Source: Achromobacter sp. Root83 (GTDB lineage Bacteria; Pseudomonadota; Gammaproteobacteria; Burkholderiales; Burkholderiaceae_B). Taken from it: a DNA stretch of 64,000 bases. The stretch lies in contig NZ_LMIU01000024.1 of assembly GCF_001428845.1 (NCBI RefSeq), positions 64,542 through 128,541 of the forward strand. Direction: 5' to 3'. Positions 33,961 through 42,611 of this stretch are shown piece by piece. The translations under genes and the position numbers were made by a program. The notes below the pieces were generated by a model. That model did no database searches, was not told where the DNA came from, and saw only the letters and a program-made list of their open reading frames with translations. Position 1 is the stretch's first letter. Each line of letters opens with the position of its first letter.

Positions 33961-36288
33961 TCAGGCGCGCCGGGGCGCGCGGATCCACGGCGCCCACAGC
34001 AGTGAAAATGCGACGCCCAGCGCCACCGCCAGGCCGAAGTTGGCAATGGCGGGCGTGCGGCTGACCGCGAGCAGGCCGAACGACAGCAGCGTGGTCACCG
34101 CGCCGAGCAGGATGCCGACCAGGCTGGCGGCCGCGCCCGCCACGCGTTCGTACATGAAAATGGCGTAATCCACGCCGATGGCCGATACCAGCAGCAGCCC
34201 GAACAGGCTGAACAGCGTAAGCGGCTGGCCCAGGTAGCCCAGCGCTGCCAGGCTGCAGGCGGTCGCCGCCAGCGGCACGGCCAGGATGCGCCAGGCGGCG
34301 GCCCGGCCCAGGGTCAACAGCAGCAGCACGGCGGCAACGGCGTAAGACAGCAGTTTGAGTTCGGCCGCTTCGATTCGCGTGGCGGCGAACATGCGGTTCA
34401 GCTCGCCGCTGCGGTCCACCAGCGTGACGCCGGGCGCGGCCGCCGCGATGGCGGCCAGCGCGGCGGTATCGCGCAGGCCCAGCAGGACGACCATGCCCGC
34501 GGCCTCGCCGCCGTGTTCTCCGAGCCACAGCGTGCGCCATCGTTCGGCCTGCGGAGCGCGCAGCGCACTGTCTATGGTGACGACGGGCAATGCCGCCATC
34601 GATCGCAGTTCGTGTTCCAGCGCCGCATAAGGGATGCCGAGGGCGGTCATGGCCTTCCAGACGCCGGGCTGCGCGGCGAGATCGGCCAGGCGCGCGCCCA
34701 GCGCCTGCTGTTCGGCGGCGGGCGAAACGAGCTGGCTCAGCGAGTTGTAGCCAGCCAGCCCGCCGCGCTTGACCAGGGCATCGAGCTGCCCCGACACCAG
34801 GGCCTGCCGGCGCAGCAGTTCATCGGCGTCCGGCGCGCGCACCAGGAAGAACTGGCTGGTGGGCATGAAGCCGGTGATTTCGCCGATCTGTTTTGCCTGC
34901 TGCAGCAAGGGGGCGGGAAGGCTGAGCCATTGACGCAGATCGTCCTGTATCCCCAGGCGGGCAATGCCGCCCGCGGTGGCCGCGGTCAGGGCCGCCGCGC
35001 CTATCCACAGCACGGCGCGCCGGCCGGCAAGCCGCTCGCGGGCGCGCAGCGCACCCTCGGCGAAGCGCAGCAGCGGCTGCCACGGACGCGGGCTCCAGCC
35101 ATCCATCCAGGCCGGCAACTGGCACACGGTGCAGGCATACGCGCCCAACAGGCCCGCGGCCGAAAACACGGCGGTCTGCGTCAGGGCGGGAAAAGGGGTG
35201 AACGCCAGGGCGACATAGCCGACCAGGCTGGCGGCCAGGCTGATGGTGAGGCCCGGCAGGACGCGGCGTAGCGCGGGCCATGCCTGCCAATCCGGCATGC
35301 CATAGCTTTTGCCCAGCCAATGCATGGGGAAATCCACCGCGACGCCGATCAGGCTTGCGCCGATGACCAAGGTCAGCACGTGGATGGAGCCGAATACCGC
35401 GACGCACGCGACGGCGCCCGTCAGCAAGCCCACGGCCACCGGCACAAAGGCCAGCAGCGCCCGCCCGCGCCGCAGCGCCAGCAGCAGCACCAGCACAATG
35501 CCGATTGTGGCGCCGGACCCAATCCAGCCGCCTTCGGCCACGGCCTGCGCCTTGCCCGCGGCGGCGTACAACGGCCCGCCCGCCACCAGCAGATCTGCGC
35601 CGGATGCGCGCAAGGCCAGCCTGTCCTGCTCAAGCTGCGCCGCGATCCGCTCCGGCGCGGCGGCATCGAACGCGTCGCCGCGCGTCTCGGCGCGCACCAG
35701 CACCCAGCGCCGGCCTTCGTGTTCGGCCTGCAGCGTGCCCGATCCAATGTCGAACTGCACGGCGCCGCCCGGGCGCAACGCCTGCTCGGCGCGCCGGGTC
35801 AGGCCCAGCCAGTCCTCGGCCACGGGCACGAGGCCCGAGGATGAGAACGGGTCGGACAGTTCACGGGCCCGGCGCTGCGCGTAGGCGGCGGGGTCCGTCG
35901 TCAGTTGCTGGCGGTCGGCCAGCGGCAGCATGGCCAGGCGGCCCGCCTGCAACTGCGAGCGCAGCGCCGCCAGATCCGCGTCCACGTCCACTTGAACCAG
36001 CGAAAACAGGCCGCTGTCGGACCAGCGCCTGGCCAACAGCCGCGCCGGGGCCGCCGGTTCCGCGCCGGCGGGGGCGGCGACCAGCGCGACGATCTGCCGC
36101 GACAACGGTTCCTGGATGCGGGCTTCCGCGAGCTGGCGCGTGGCGTCGGCCGCCGCGTGCGGCACCAGTTCCATCAGGTTGGCCGACACCGGCCAGCCAT
36201 TCCGGCATTGCCATGCGCCGGCGCACAGCACCAGCAGCAGCGCCAGCTTGAACAGCCGGGGCAGCCAGCGTTCAATCGGCAAACGCAC
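33961..36288 (-). CDS. apeM: MMPL/RND-type exporter of the APE operon
   Basis: A 775-residue inner-membrane protein starting at a GTG. It has about twelve transmembrane segments in two halves, each with a large periplasmic loop (about residues 40-240 and 430-620), as in MMPL lipid transporters. Segments such as GVAVDFPMHWLGKSYG and IGVDYAIFMYERV carry the conserved Asp of TM4 and TM10. It probably moves the aryl polyene lipid across or out of the inner membrane. The start overlaps the end of the LolA-like gene by 17 bases. Confidence 0.87.
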   Translation of the reverse strand: MRLPIERWLPRLFKLALLLVLCAGAWQCRNGWPVSANLMELVPHAAADATRQLAEARIQEPLSRQIVALVAAPAGAEPAAPARLLARRWSDSGLFSLVQVDVDADLAALRSQLQAGRLAMLPLADRQQLTTDPAAYAQRRARELSDPFSSSGLVPVAEDWLGLTRRAEQALRPGGAVQFDIGSGTLQAEHEGRRWVLVRAETRGDAFDAAAPERIAAQLEQDRLALRASGADLLVAGGPLYAAAGKAQAVAEGGWIGSGATIGIVLVLLLALRRGRALLAFVPVAVGLLTGAVACVAVFGSIHVLTLVIGASLIGVAVDFPMHWLGKSYGMPDWQAWPALRRVLPGLTISLAASLVGYVALAFTPFPALTQTAVFSAAGLLGAYACTVCQLPAWMDGWSPRPWQPLLRFAEGALRARERLAGRRAVLWIGAAALTAATAGGIARLGIQDDLRQWLSLPAPLLQQAKQIGEITGFMPTSQFFLVRAPDADELLRRQALVSGQLDALVKRGGLAGYNSLSQLVSPAAEQQALGARLADLAAQPGVWKAMTALGIPYAALEHELRSMAALPVVTIDSALRAPQAERWRTLWLGEHGGEAAGMVVLLGLRDTAALAAIAAAAPGVTLVDRSGELNRMFAATRIEAAELKLLSYAVAAVLLLLTLGRAAAWRILAVPLAATACSLAALGYLGQPLTLFSLFGLLLVSAIGVDYAIFMYERVAGAAASLVGILLGAVTTLLSFGLLAVSRTPAIANFGLAVALGVAFSLLWAPWIRAPRRA

Positions 36289-36898
36289 GTTGTTCCTCGG
36301 CGTTCAGGGCGCTGGCGGCGACCGCGTCGACCATCAGGAGGACGCTGCGGTCGCCCTGGGTTTCGCGCAGTTCAATGCGGTCCACCAGTTTGCCGCCGTT
36401 GATTTGGATGCTCTCGAATATCTGGCGCAGCAGGGCCGAACGCGGCGTCAGCAGAAGCTGCCAGCCGTCCTGTTGGCCAGTCAGCGCCAGATCGAAGCTC
36501 TGCTGCAGGCCGGCGGTATCGCCCGCGAGCACGGACAGGAACAGCCGGTTCTCGCGGCCGGCGCCGGAATGCTGCGGCAGCGCTTGCCAGTGGCCCGATT
36601 CATCCCGGCGCGAGATGCCGTCGGCGTTGATGCGCAGGTCCTGCGCGATGGGCGTGCGCAGCAGCCACAGCAGGCCCTTGCCCGCGGCGAGCGTGAAGTC
36701 TCCCCGGCTGGTCAGCGGCTGCGGCAGCGAGCGCAGGAATTTCTGCTGCACGAACTGGCCGCGCACGACGGGCGTGGCGCGCAACTGTTCCTGCAGGTCG
36801 TTCAGGTCGAACGCGCGCGCGGCCAGGGGCGCCAGGGCCAGCGCCAGCAGGCAGACGGCACGGCCCAGAAGGGTGCGGAGCGGGGAGAGGCGCGGCAT
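36272..36898 (-). CDS. apeL: LolA-like outer membrane lipoprotein carrier
   Basis: A 208-residue periplasmic protein with a Sec signal peptide (about residues 1-30, cleavage near ARA-FD) and a LolA-type fold: FVQQKFLRSLPQPLTSRGDF and LLWLLRTPIAQDLRI. It likely carries the hydrophobic product through the periplasm between the exporter and the outer membrane. The ATG at 36898 overlaps the thioesterase stop (ATGA); a GTG one codon upstream is also in frame. Confidence 0.85.
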   Translation of the reverse strand: MPRLSPLRTLLGRAVCLLALALAPLAARAFDLNDLQEQLRATPVVRGQFVQQKFLRSLPQPLTSRGDFTLAAGKGLLWLLRTPIAQDLRINADGISRRDESGHWQALPQHSGAGRENRLFLSVLAGDTAGLQQSFDLALTGQQDGWQLLLTPRSALLRQIFESIQINGGKLVDRIELRETQGDRSVLLMVDAVAASALNAEEQRAFAD

Positions 36899-37338
36899 CA
36901 CGACGGCTCCTGGGATGCCAGCCTGCGCTGGACGGCGGCGACGAATACCGGAGGGGATGCCAATTGCATTTCACGGCTTGCCAGGCAGACCGCGACCTGT
37001 TCGGAGGTGGCGCGCGTCAGCCGCTGGCCGCTGTCGGCGTCCTGGATCAGATAGTTGATCTTGAGCCGGTGTTCCCATTCCACGAGTTCCGCGCGCACGA
37101 CGAGGCGCTGGCCGAACTGCGCGGGCTGGGCGTAGCGCAGGTGCAGGTCGATCACCGGCCAGGCATAGCCGCTGGCGCGCATGGCGTCGTAATTGTGGCC
37201 AATCTGGTCCAGCAGTTCGCAGCGCGCCTGTTCCAGGTATTTCACATAATGGCCATGCCACACGACGTTGATCGAATCGACATCGAAAAATGGCACCCGG
37301 ATTTCGACTTCGGCGCCGATGGCTCCACGTTTACGCAT
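36898..37338 (-). CDS. apeK: APE thioesterase (4HBT family)
   Basis: A 146-residue hotdog thioesterase with the 4-hydroxybenzoyl-CoA thioesterase-type active-site segment FFDVDSINVVWHGHYVKYLE, in which the Asp is the usual catalytic residue. It may release or edit polyene acyl chains. It overlaps the acyltransferase gene by 8 bases upstream and the LolA-like gene by 1 base downstream. Confidence 0.87.
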   Translation of the reverse strand: MRKRGAIGAEVEIRVPFFDVDSINVVWHGHYVKYLEQARCELLDQIGHNYDAMRASGYAWPVIDLHLRYAQPAQFGQRLVVRAELVEWEHRLKINYLIQDADSGQRLTRATSEQVAVCLASREMQLASPPVFVAAVQRRLASQEPS

Positions 37339-38254
37339 CGTCTTTCCAGAAAGGGTAGAAGTTGAACCATTGCAGCGGCGCCAGGCGGCAGTGGGCCGCC
37401 AAGCGGTCGGCGTAGCGCTGTGCCCAGTGCGCGATCCGCGCCTGACGGGTGGCGCGAGTCCATTCGATCCCGTCGGACAGCCGCTCCATCGACACGCGGT
37501 AGCGCGCGCCGTGGCGCGTGCAGAACAGCAGATTCACCGGGCAGCGCAACAGGCCCGCCAACAGCCAGGGGCCCTGCGGCAGCAAGGCCGTGGCGCCCAG
37601 AAAATCCACCGGCGTGCTGCGGTCGCCGCGCAACGGCACGCGATCGCCCGCGATGGCCAGCCATTCGCCGCGCTCGAGGCGCTGCGCCAGGTCCAGCATC
37701 ACGGGCGCGTCCAATTCACTGACCTGTATCATGCGCAAGCCGCCGCCGGCCTCGTCAAGCAGCCGGCTGAAGTGCACGGCGTTCTTGCTGTGGACCAGCA
37801 CGTTCAAGCGCAGCGCGCCCGTCCGTTCGGCCAGCGCCCGGCAGATTTCGATATTGCCCAGATGCGAGCCCACCAGAATCTGGCCGCGGCCGCGCCCCAT
37901 CTGCGCATGCAGGCCGTGGGGGTCTGCCATGTCCAGACTGTCCATCGTGATCCTGCCTTGCCACACATCCAGCTTGTCCAGCATGGCGTCCGCGAACGCG
38001 AGGTACTGGCGGTAGACGGGCAAGACGCGCGGCAGCGGCACGGTGAGCTCGCCGGTGTGCGCCAGCCGCCGCTGATACGCCGCGATGGCGCGCCGCGCGC
38101 GTCCGCCAAACAGGTAGAAGTACAGCACCACCAGCCACACGGCGGGCGCGACGACGCGCCGGCCCAGCTTGCGCGCCGCCCAGGCCGTCAGACGCATGAG
38201 CGCGGGACTGCCCCGTTCGGCCTGGCCGGCCCAGTGCGGGTCCGCGGTGTTCAT
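37331..38254 (-). CDS. Lipid acyltransferase (LpxL/HtrB-like), APE operon
   Basis: A 307-residue protein with a hydrophobic N-terminal anchor (VVAPAVWLVVLYFYLF, about residues 35-50) and the HX4E acyltransferase motif in GSHLGNIEICRA. It resembles lipid A late acyltransferases. In the E. coli APE cluster a similar domain is fused to the glycosyltransferase as ApeJ. Here it is a separate gene whose ATG overlaps the glycosyltransferase stop (ATGA), so the two halves stay coupled. It probably attaches the aryl polyene or a fatty acid to the lipid carrier. Confidence 0.85.
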   Translation of the reverse strand: MNTADPHWAGQAERGSPALMRLTAWAARKLGRRVVAPAVWLVVLYFYLFGGRARRAIAAYQRRLAHTGELTVPLPRVLPVYRQYLAFADAMLDKLDVWQGRITMDSLDMADPHGLHAQMGRGRGQILVGSHLGNIEICRALAERTGALRLNVLVHSKNAVHFSRLLDEAGGGLRMIQVSELDAPVMLDLAQRLERGEWLAIAGDRVPLRGDRSTPVDFLGATALLPQGPWLLAGLLRCPVNLLFCTRHGARYRVSMERLSDGIEWTRATRQARIAHWAQRYADRLAAHCRLAPLQWFNFYPFWKDDA

Positions 38255-39003
38255 GGGCGGGATTTCCGCGCCAACCGGCGCCACAACAGCGCGGGCGAGC
38301 GGGCCAGCATGCCGAAGAACAAGCGCGCATGCATGCGGCTGATCAGCAGGTTGTCGCGCAGTCCCTTGAAGTGCGAGACGCCGCCTTCCGGGTAGATCAC
38401 GCGCGTCGGCAGCCAGGCCATCGCCACGCCCCGCCAGTGCAGCCGCACCAGAATGGCGATGTCGAAATCCATGCGGCGCCCCACGTGGGTCTGGTCGATG
38501 ACGTCAAGCGCCCGCGCAAGCGGATACACCCGAAAGCCGCACATGGCATCGGGAATGTCCAGCGACAGCGTATTGATCCAGACCCAGACGCGTGTCAGCC
38601 AGCGTCCGTACAGACGGCTGCGGGGCACGTCGTCGCCGTAGACGGGCTCGCCGCAGATCACGGCCTGCGGGCGCGCGCGCGAGGCGTCCGCGAACGCGGC
38701 GGCATCCTGCAAGGCATGCTGGCCGTCGGCATCGACCTGCAGGGCGTGCGTATGGCCCAGGGCGGCCGCCGCGCGAAGTCCGTCCTGCACCGCCGCGCCC
38801 TTGCCGCCGTTGACGGCGCGGCGCACCAGATGCGTGCCAGGAAGTGCCGCCAGCGCGTCGAGCGCGGCCGCGCATTCCGGCGCCGAGCCGTCATCAACAA
38901 GGACGCAGGGCAGGCCCTGCGCGGCCAGTTGCGCGTGAACGGCGCCCACCGTGCCCGCGTGGTTGTACACGGGGATGACGGCGCAGAGACTATGCGCCGC
39001 CAT
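38251..39003 (-). CDS. apeJ: Family 2 glycosyltransferase, APE operon
   Basis: A 250-residue GT-A type enzyme. It has the N-terminal nucleotide-sugar motif VIPVYNHAGTV, LVDDGSAPE and the DxD motif in QVDADGQH. It corresponds to the glycosyltransferase part of ApeJ in E. coli, where it is fused to an acyltransferase. It starts 14 bases inside the end of the ligase-dehydratase gene. A sugar-linked lipid anchor for the pigment is inferred. Confidence 0.85.
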   Translation of the reverse strand: MAAHSLCAVIPVYNHAGTVGAVHAQLAAQGLPCVLVDDGSAPECAAALDALAALPGTHLVRRAVNGGKGAAVQDGLRAAAALGHTHALQVDADGQHALQDAAAFADASRARPQAVICGEPVYGDDVPRSRLYGRWLTRVWVWINTLSLDIPDAMCGFRVYPLARALDVIDQTHVGRRMDFDIAILVRLHWRGVAMAWLPTRVIYPEGGVSHFKGLRDNLLISRMHARLFFGMLARSPALLWRRLARKSRP

Positions 39004-40687
39004 GGTCTTCCCCCTGCAGCACGCGGCCCGACGAGCAGGGCGCGCCGCCCACGGTGAAGGCGAAGTACAGCTTTTGCCGGGCCTCGTCCCATTTCAGCGC
39101 AAGGACCGCGCTGTCGCCCGGGCGCAAGAGGCGTTGGAACTTCAGCGCTTCCATGCCCGCGAACCGCAGGCCTGGGCGCAGGTCGCGTTTGCCCAGCGCC
39201 AGGGCCCAGCCGATCTGCGCCACGCCCGGCACCACGGGCGCCGTGGGGAAGTGGCCGCTGAAATAGGTCAGGTCGCAGGGAATGTCCAGCGTGTAGCGGC
39301 GTTCGTTGTCCGGTTGCCCGGGCAGGTCCGCCGCTACCGCGACGGGCGCCGCGGGCCGGGGACCGGCCGCGGCGTCGAACTCGGCTTGCGGCAGCTTGCC
39401 CTGCGCGTTGGCGGGCAGGTGCTGGAAAAGCCGCCACGTGCGCGGCACGGCCAGGGATTCAAACCCGGCCGCCAGATGCGCGCGCAAGGCGTCGATCACC
39501 GCCTTGCGGCCCTGGTTGCGCAGCGTGTGCAGGCCCCGTGGCGACAGCGCCACCAGCGCCGCCAGGCGGGCGCCGCCGGCAAGCTTGCCCAGCCGCGCGT
39601 CCGCCACGTAGGCATGCCGCATCAGCGCTTGCTCCACCATCGGCAGCGAAATGCGCTTTTCCTCGATCTTCACGATGCGGTCCAGCCGGCCCAGCAGTTG
39701 GAATCCGTGCGCCGTGATCTCGGCGCCGTCGGCGGTGTGTTCTTCAGTGGCGCTTATCCAGGGCGCCCGAACCCGCAGGGCGCCATCGCCGCCCAGGCCG
39801 GCTTCCACGCCTGGCAGCGGCTGCCAGTCCGACGAGCCGGTCCGCCACGCGACGGCGCCGGTCTCGGAGCTTCCGTAGATTTCGGTGGGACGCAGTCCCA
39901 GCGACCGTTCGATATGGTCGGATACGTCTTGAGGCAAGGCGCCGCCGGACGAATGGATGCGGGTGAGCCGCCCGCGCAGCCCGGCCCAGTCCAGGCGCTG
40001 TCCCAGGCGCCGCAGCAAGGCGGGGCTGGCGATCCACGTGAAGGAGGGATGGCGCAGGCTGGCCTGCTGCAGGTCTTCGGGATAGAGGCGCTGGCGCCGG
40101 TCGATCAGCCGGCCCGCGCACAGCGGCCACAAGACGCGGAAGGGAAGGCCGTACATGTGCTGCGCCGAAACGCTGCCCAGCACGGGCGAGTCCGTATCCG
40201 GCCACTGCTGTTGCAGCGCATGCACCTCTTGCGCGAGCTGGCGCCATTGCTTGACGATGTGTTTGGGCGTTCCGCTGGAACCCGACGTGCACAGCACCAG
40301 CGTGAGCGACGCATCCAGTTCGGCCGGCTCCAGCGGGGGATGGTCTTGCAGGTCTTCCAGCCGCCATTGCCGCTGCCCGGGAACGGGCAGGTCGGCGTCC
40401 GTCAGCCAAGCGTCCACCGTGGGATCCAGGCTGGCGCAGGTGTGCGCCTGGCAGTCGCCGGGCAGCACCGCCACCACGCCGGCGCGCCAGCATGCGAAGA
40501 GCGCGCAGGCCAGGTTGGCGGCGTCGTCGAACCAGAGCGCAGCGCGTCGTGTCGCACGCGCATGCAGTCCGGCCGCCATGCGCAGGCTGGCCTGCGCAAA
40601 CGCATCGCGCGTCAGCAAGGGCTCGTCCGCCAGCGGAGCAATGGCCGTGGCAGGAAGCAGCAGGCGCGTCAGGGGCGTCCAGGCCAT
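38990..40687 (-). CDS. apeH: Fused aryl-AMP ligase and 3-hydroxyacyl dehydratase
   Basis: A 565-residue two-domain protein. Residues about 1-440 form an adenylation domain with LVLCTSGSSGTPKHIV (P-loop), EIYGSSETGAVAWR and the catalytic Lys in NAQGKLPQAEF. Residues about 465-565 form a hotdog domain with FSGHFPTAPVVPGVAQIGWA, the FabA/FabZ-like active-site pattern. The ligase should activate the aryl starter (such as 4-hydroxybenzoate) and load it on an ACP. The hotdog part corresponds to ApeI, which is a separate gene in E. coli. Confidence 0.88.
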   Translation of the reverse strand: MAWTPLTRLLLPATAIAPLADEPLLTRDAFAQASLRMAAGLHARATRRAALWFDDAANLACALFACWRAGVVAVLPGDCQAHTCASLDPTVDAWLTDADLPVPGQRQWRLEDLQDHPPLEPAELDASLTLVLCTSGSSGTPKHIVKQWRQLAQEVHALQQQWPDTDSPVLGSVSAQHMYGLPFRVLWPLCAGRLIDRRQRLYPEDLQQASLRHPSFTWIASPALLRRLGQRLDWAGLRGRLTRIHSSGGALPQDVSDHIERSLGLRPTEIYGSSETGAVAWRTGSSDWQPLPGVEAGLGGDGALRVRAPWISATEEHTADGAEITAHGFQLLGRLDRIVKIEEKRISLPMVEQALMRHAYVADARLGKLAGGARLAALVALSPRGLHTLRNQGRKAVIDALRAHLAAGFESLAVPRTWRLFQHLPANAQGKLPQAEFDAAAGPRPAAPVAVAADLPGQPDNERRYTLDIPCDLTYFSGHFPTAPVVPGVAQIGWALALGKRDLRPGLRFAGMEALKFQRLLRPGDSAVLALKWDEARQKLYFAFTVGGAPCSSGRVLQGEDHGGA

Positions 40688-40690
40688 GGC

Positions 40691-41239
40691 TCAGGCGGCC
40701 CTTGCCGCGGCGGGGCGCAGCAGCCATTCGCCGGCCATCATCAAGCCCATCAGCGCATAGCTTGCGCCGCCGTTGTAGGCGAGCCACCAGCTCCAGGGCG
40801 CCCAGGCTGCCAGCGCGGCGGCGAGCGCGCCGTTCAGCAGGAAAAACAGGCACCACGCCCGCGTCACGTTGCGCGTGTAGCGCACGCCTTCGGGCGGCAG
40901 GTCGGGATGGCGCAAGCGCGCCAGCCGTTCGATCACGGGGCGGCCCACGCGCAGGCTCGATCCGAAGATCGCCAGCATCATGCCGTTGACCAGGACGGGA
41001 TACCAGCGCAGCCAGCCTTGCGAGTTCGACACCGCCAGAATCAGGCAGAAGACGAGCGCCGCCGCGGGCAGCAGCCTGTCGGCGGCTTGCGGGTCCCGCG
41101 CCGTCCAGGCGCGCGCCAGCCACAGCAGGGCAAGCGGCAAGGCCAGCCAGGCGGCATTCAGATGTTCCAGCGTCGCGTAGACGATGAACGGGTAAGCCAG
41201 GCCGGCGGCGGCCAGCGCCGCGGCCACGCCGCGACTCAT
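40691..41239 (-). CDS. apeG: COG4648-type membrane protein of the APE operon
   Basis: A 182-residue integral membrane protein with about five hydrophobic segments. It is of the type found in all APE clusters between ACP and ligase genes; sequence such as AVSNSQGWLRWYPVLVNGMML is characteristic. The function is unknown, perhaps membrane scaffolding for the synthase. The ATG at 41239 overlaps the ACP stop (ATGA); longer starts are not needed. Confidence 0.82.
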   Translation of the reverse strand: MSRGVAAALAAAGLAYPFIVYATLEHLNAAWLALPLALLWLARAWTARDPQAADRLLPAAALVFCLILAVSNSQGWLRWYPVLVNGMMLAIFGSSLRVGRPVIERLARLRHPDLPPEGVRYTRNVTRAWCLFFLLNGALAAALAAWAPWSWWLAYNGGASYALMGLMMAGEWLLRPAAARAA

Positions 41240-41490
41240 GCGGCCGGATCCTGCTTTTGCCACATGGCCTGCACCACGTCCTCGACCGTGCGCACGGTGC
41301 GGAAGTCGTTGGCGTCGAGCTTGCGGCCGGTCTGGCGGCGGACGTGGTCGATCAGGTCGATCGCGTCGATGCTGTCGATTTCCAGATCGGTATAGAGATT
41401 GGCTTCGGGCGTGATCCGTTCCGGTTCGATTTCGAACAGTTCGACCAGCGCGCCGCGCAGCGTGGTAAAGATTTCCTCGCGGGTATGCAT
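41236..41490 (-). CDS. apeF: Acyl carrier protein (second)
   Basis: An 84-residue ACP with the phosphopantetheine Ser in LEIDSIDAIDLIDHV (about residue 40). It is one of the pair of carrier proteins in the cluster. Its ATG lies 16 bases after the stop of the first ACP, and its stop overlaps apeG. It needs activation by a phosphopantetheinyl transferase, one of which is encoded by the divergent gene at 43449. Confidence 0.9.
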   Translation of the reverse strand: MHTREEIFTTLRGALVELFEIEPERITPEANLYTDLEIDSIDAIDLIDHVRRQTGRKLDANDFRTVRTVEDVVQAMWQKQDPAA

Positions 41491-41506
41491 CGTGACTCCG
41501 TATGCG

Positions 41507-41767
41507 TCAGTCGCGGCGTTGCGCCGTGACAAAGGCCGCCAGGCTGGCAATGCTGGCGAAATGCTCGCGCATGTTGCGCGTTTCGGGGTCGATGACGATG
41601 CCATAGCGCTTTTGCAGCGCCAGCCCCAGTTCCAGCGCGTCCACCGAATCCAGGCCCAGCCCATCGCCGAAGAGATGGGCCTCGCGGTCGATGTCGTCAG
41701 GGGTGATGTCTTCCAGACCCAGGGATTCGATGACAAGCGTTTTCAGCTCGATTTCCAGTTGATTCAT
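41507..41767 (-). CDS. apeE: Acyl carrier protein (first)
   Basis: An 86-residue ACP with the attachment Ser in GLGLDSVDALELGLAL (about residue 40). Helix II after the serine is longer and more hydrophobic than in apeF, so the two ACPs are probably not interchangeable. It lies 4 bases after the acyltransferase gene. Confidence 0.9.
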   Translation of the reverse strand: MNQLEIELKTLVIESLGLEDITPDDIDREAHLFGDGLGLDSVDALELGLALQKRYGIVIDPETRNMREHFASIASLAAFVTAQRRD

Positions 41768-41771
41768 CCAG

Positions 41772-42611
41772 CTATGACTCCACTTCCGCCGCGTTCGCGG
41801 GCTGTTTGTTCATTGAAATGCCGTCGGCCGCGGTACGTGCCAGCTCGGCTTCGAAATAGGTGTGCAGATAGGCGTTCATCTTGCGGCCGGCGATGGGCAG
41901 TGGATGCGCGGCGCTCCAGGTGGCGGGGTCGATATCGTCGCCCACCTGAATGACGTAGCGCATCCGGCAAGGGGGAATGCGGTACCAGGGCTCGCCTTTG
42001 GTCAGGCTGCGGGGATTCATGCGGATGACGACAGGGGTCACGACGCGGGCCCCGCGCAGCGCGATGGCGCAGGCGCCACGATGGAACTGCGGAAGCGCGT
42101 CGGGCGGGGTGCGCGTGCCTTCGGGGAAGACGATCAGGGTCTCGCCGTCGCGCAGCACGTCCGCGGCGCGGTCGAACATGTCGAAACTCTCGTCGTTGGT
42201 GATGTAGCCCGCGTTCGCGACCGGGCCCCGCGTGAACGGGTTGGTCGCCAGGCCGTGCTTGACGATGCAGTTGGCATTTTTCACGTGTCCGACCAGAAAC
42301 ACCACGTCGAGCAGCGAAGGGTGGTTGGCCAGGATCATCTGGCCCGGCTTGCCCAGGCGTTCGGCGCCCTTGAACTCGACGGTCAGGATGCCCATCCGCA
42401 CCATGAAGCGGATGAACAGGCGGAATGTCCCGTGCAGCGCCCAGCGGGCCCGGCGCTGTTTGTCGAGCCGGCTTCCGGGCAGCAGCCGCTGCGGCGGAAA
42501 CACCATTAGGCGCAGCAGCACGCCGCCCAGGCCGAACATGGTGAAGGCCATGCCGGTGGCGAACAGGCGCCAGAGCCAGAAGTCCTGGCGGGGGCGGGCA
42601 GTGTCGTTCAT
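41772..42611 (-). CDS. apeD: Lysophospholipid-type acyltransferase of the APE operon
   Basis: A 279-residue PlsC-like protein with a hydrophobic anchor (about residues 16-40), the HX4D motif in ANHPSLLDVVFLV and FPEGTR. It probably transfers an acyl chain during assembly of the lipid-linked pigment. The ATG at 42611 (MNDTARP) overlaps the apeC stop by 4 bases, and a start 21 bases upstream is less likely. Confidence 0.85.
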   Translation of the reverse strand: MNDTARPRQDFWLWRLFATGMAFTMFGLGGVLLRLMVFPPQRLLPGSRLDKQRRARWALHGTFRLFIRFMVRMGILTVEFKGAERLGKPGQMILANHPSLLDVVFLVGHVKNANCIVKHGLATNPFTRGPVANAGYITNDESFDMFDRAADVLRDGETLIVFPEGTRTPPDALPQFHRGACAIALRGARVVTPVVIRMNPRSLTKGEPWYRIPPCRMRYVIQVGDDIDPATWSAAHPLPIAGRKMNAYLHTYFEAELARTAADGISMNKQPANAAEVES

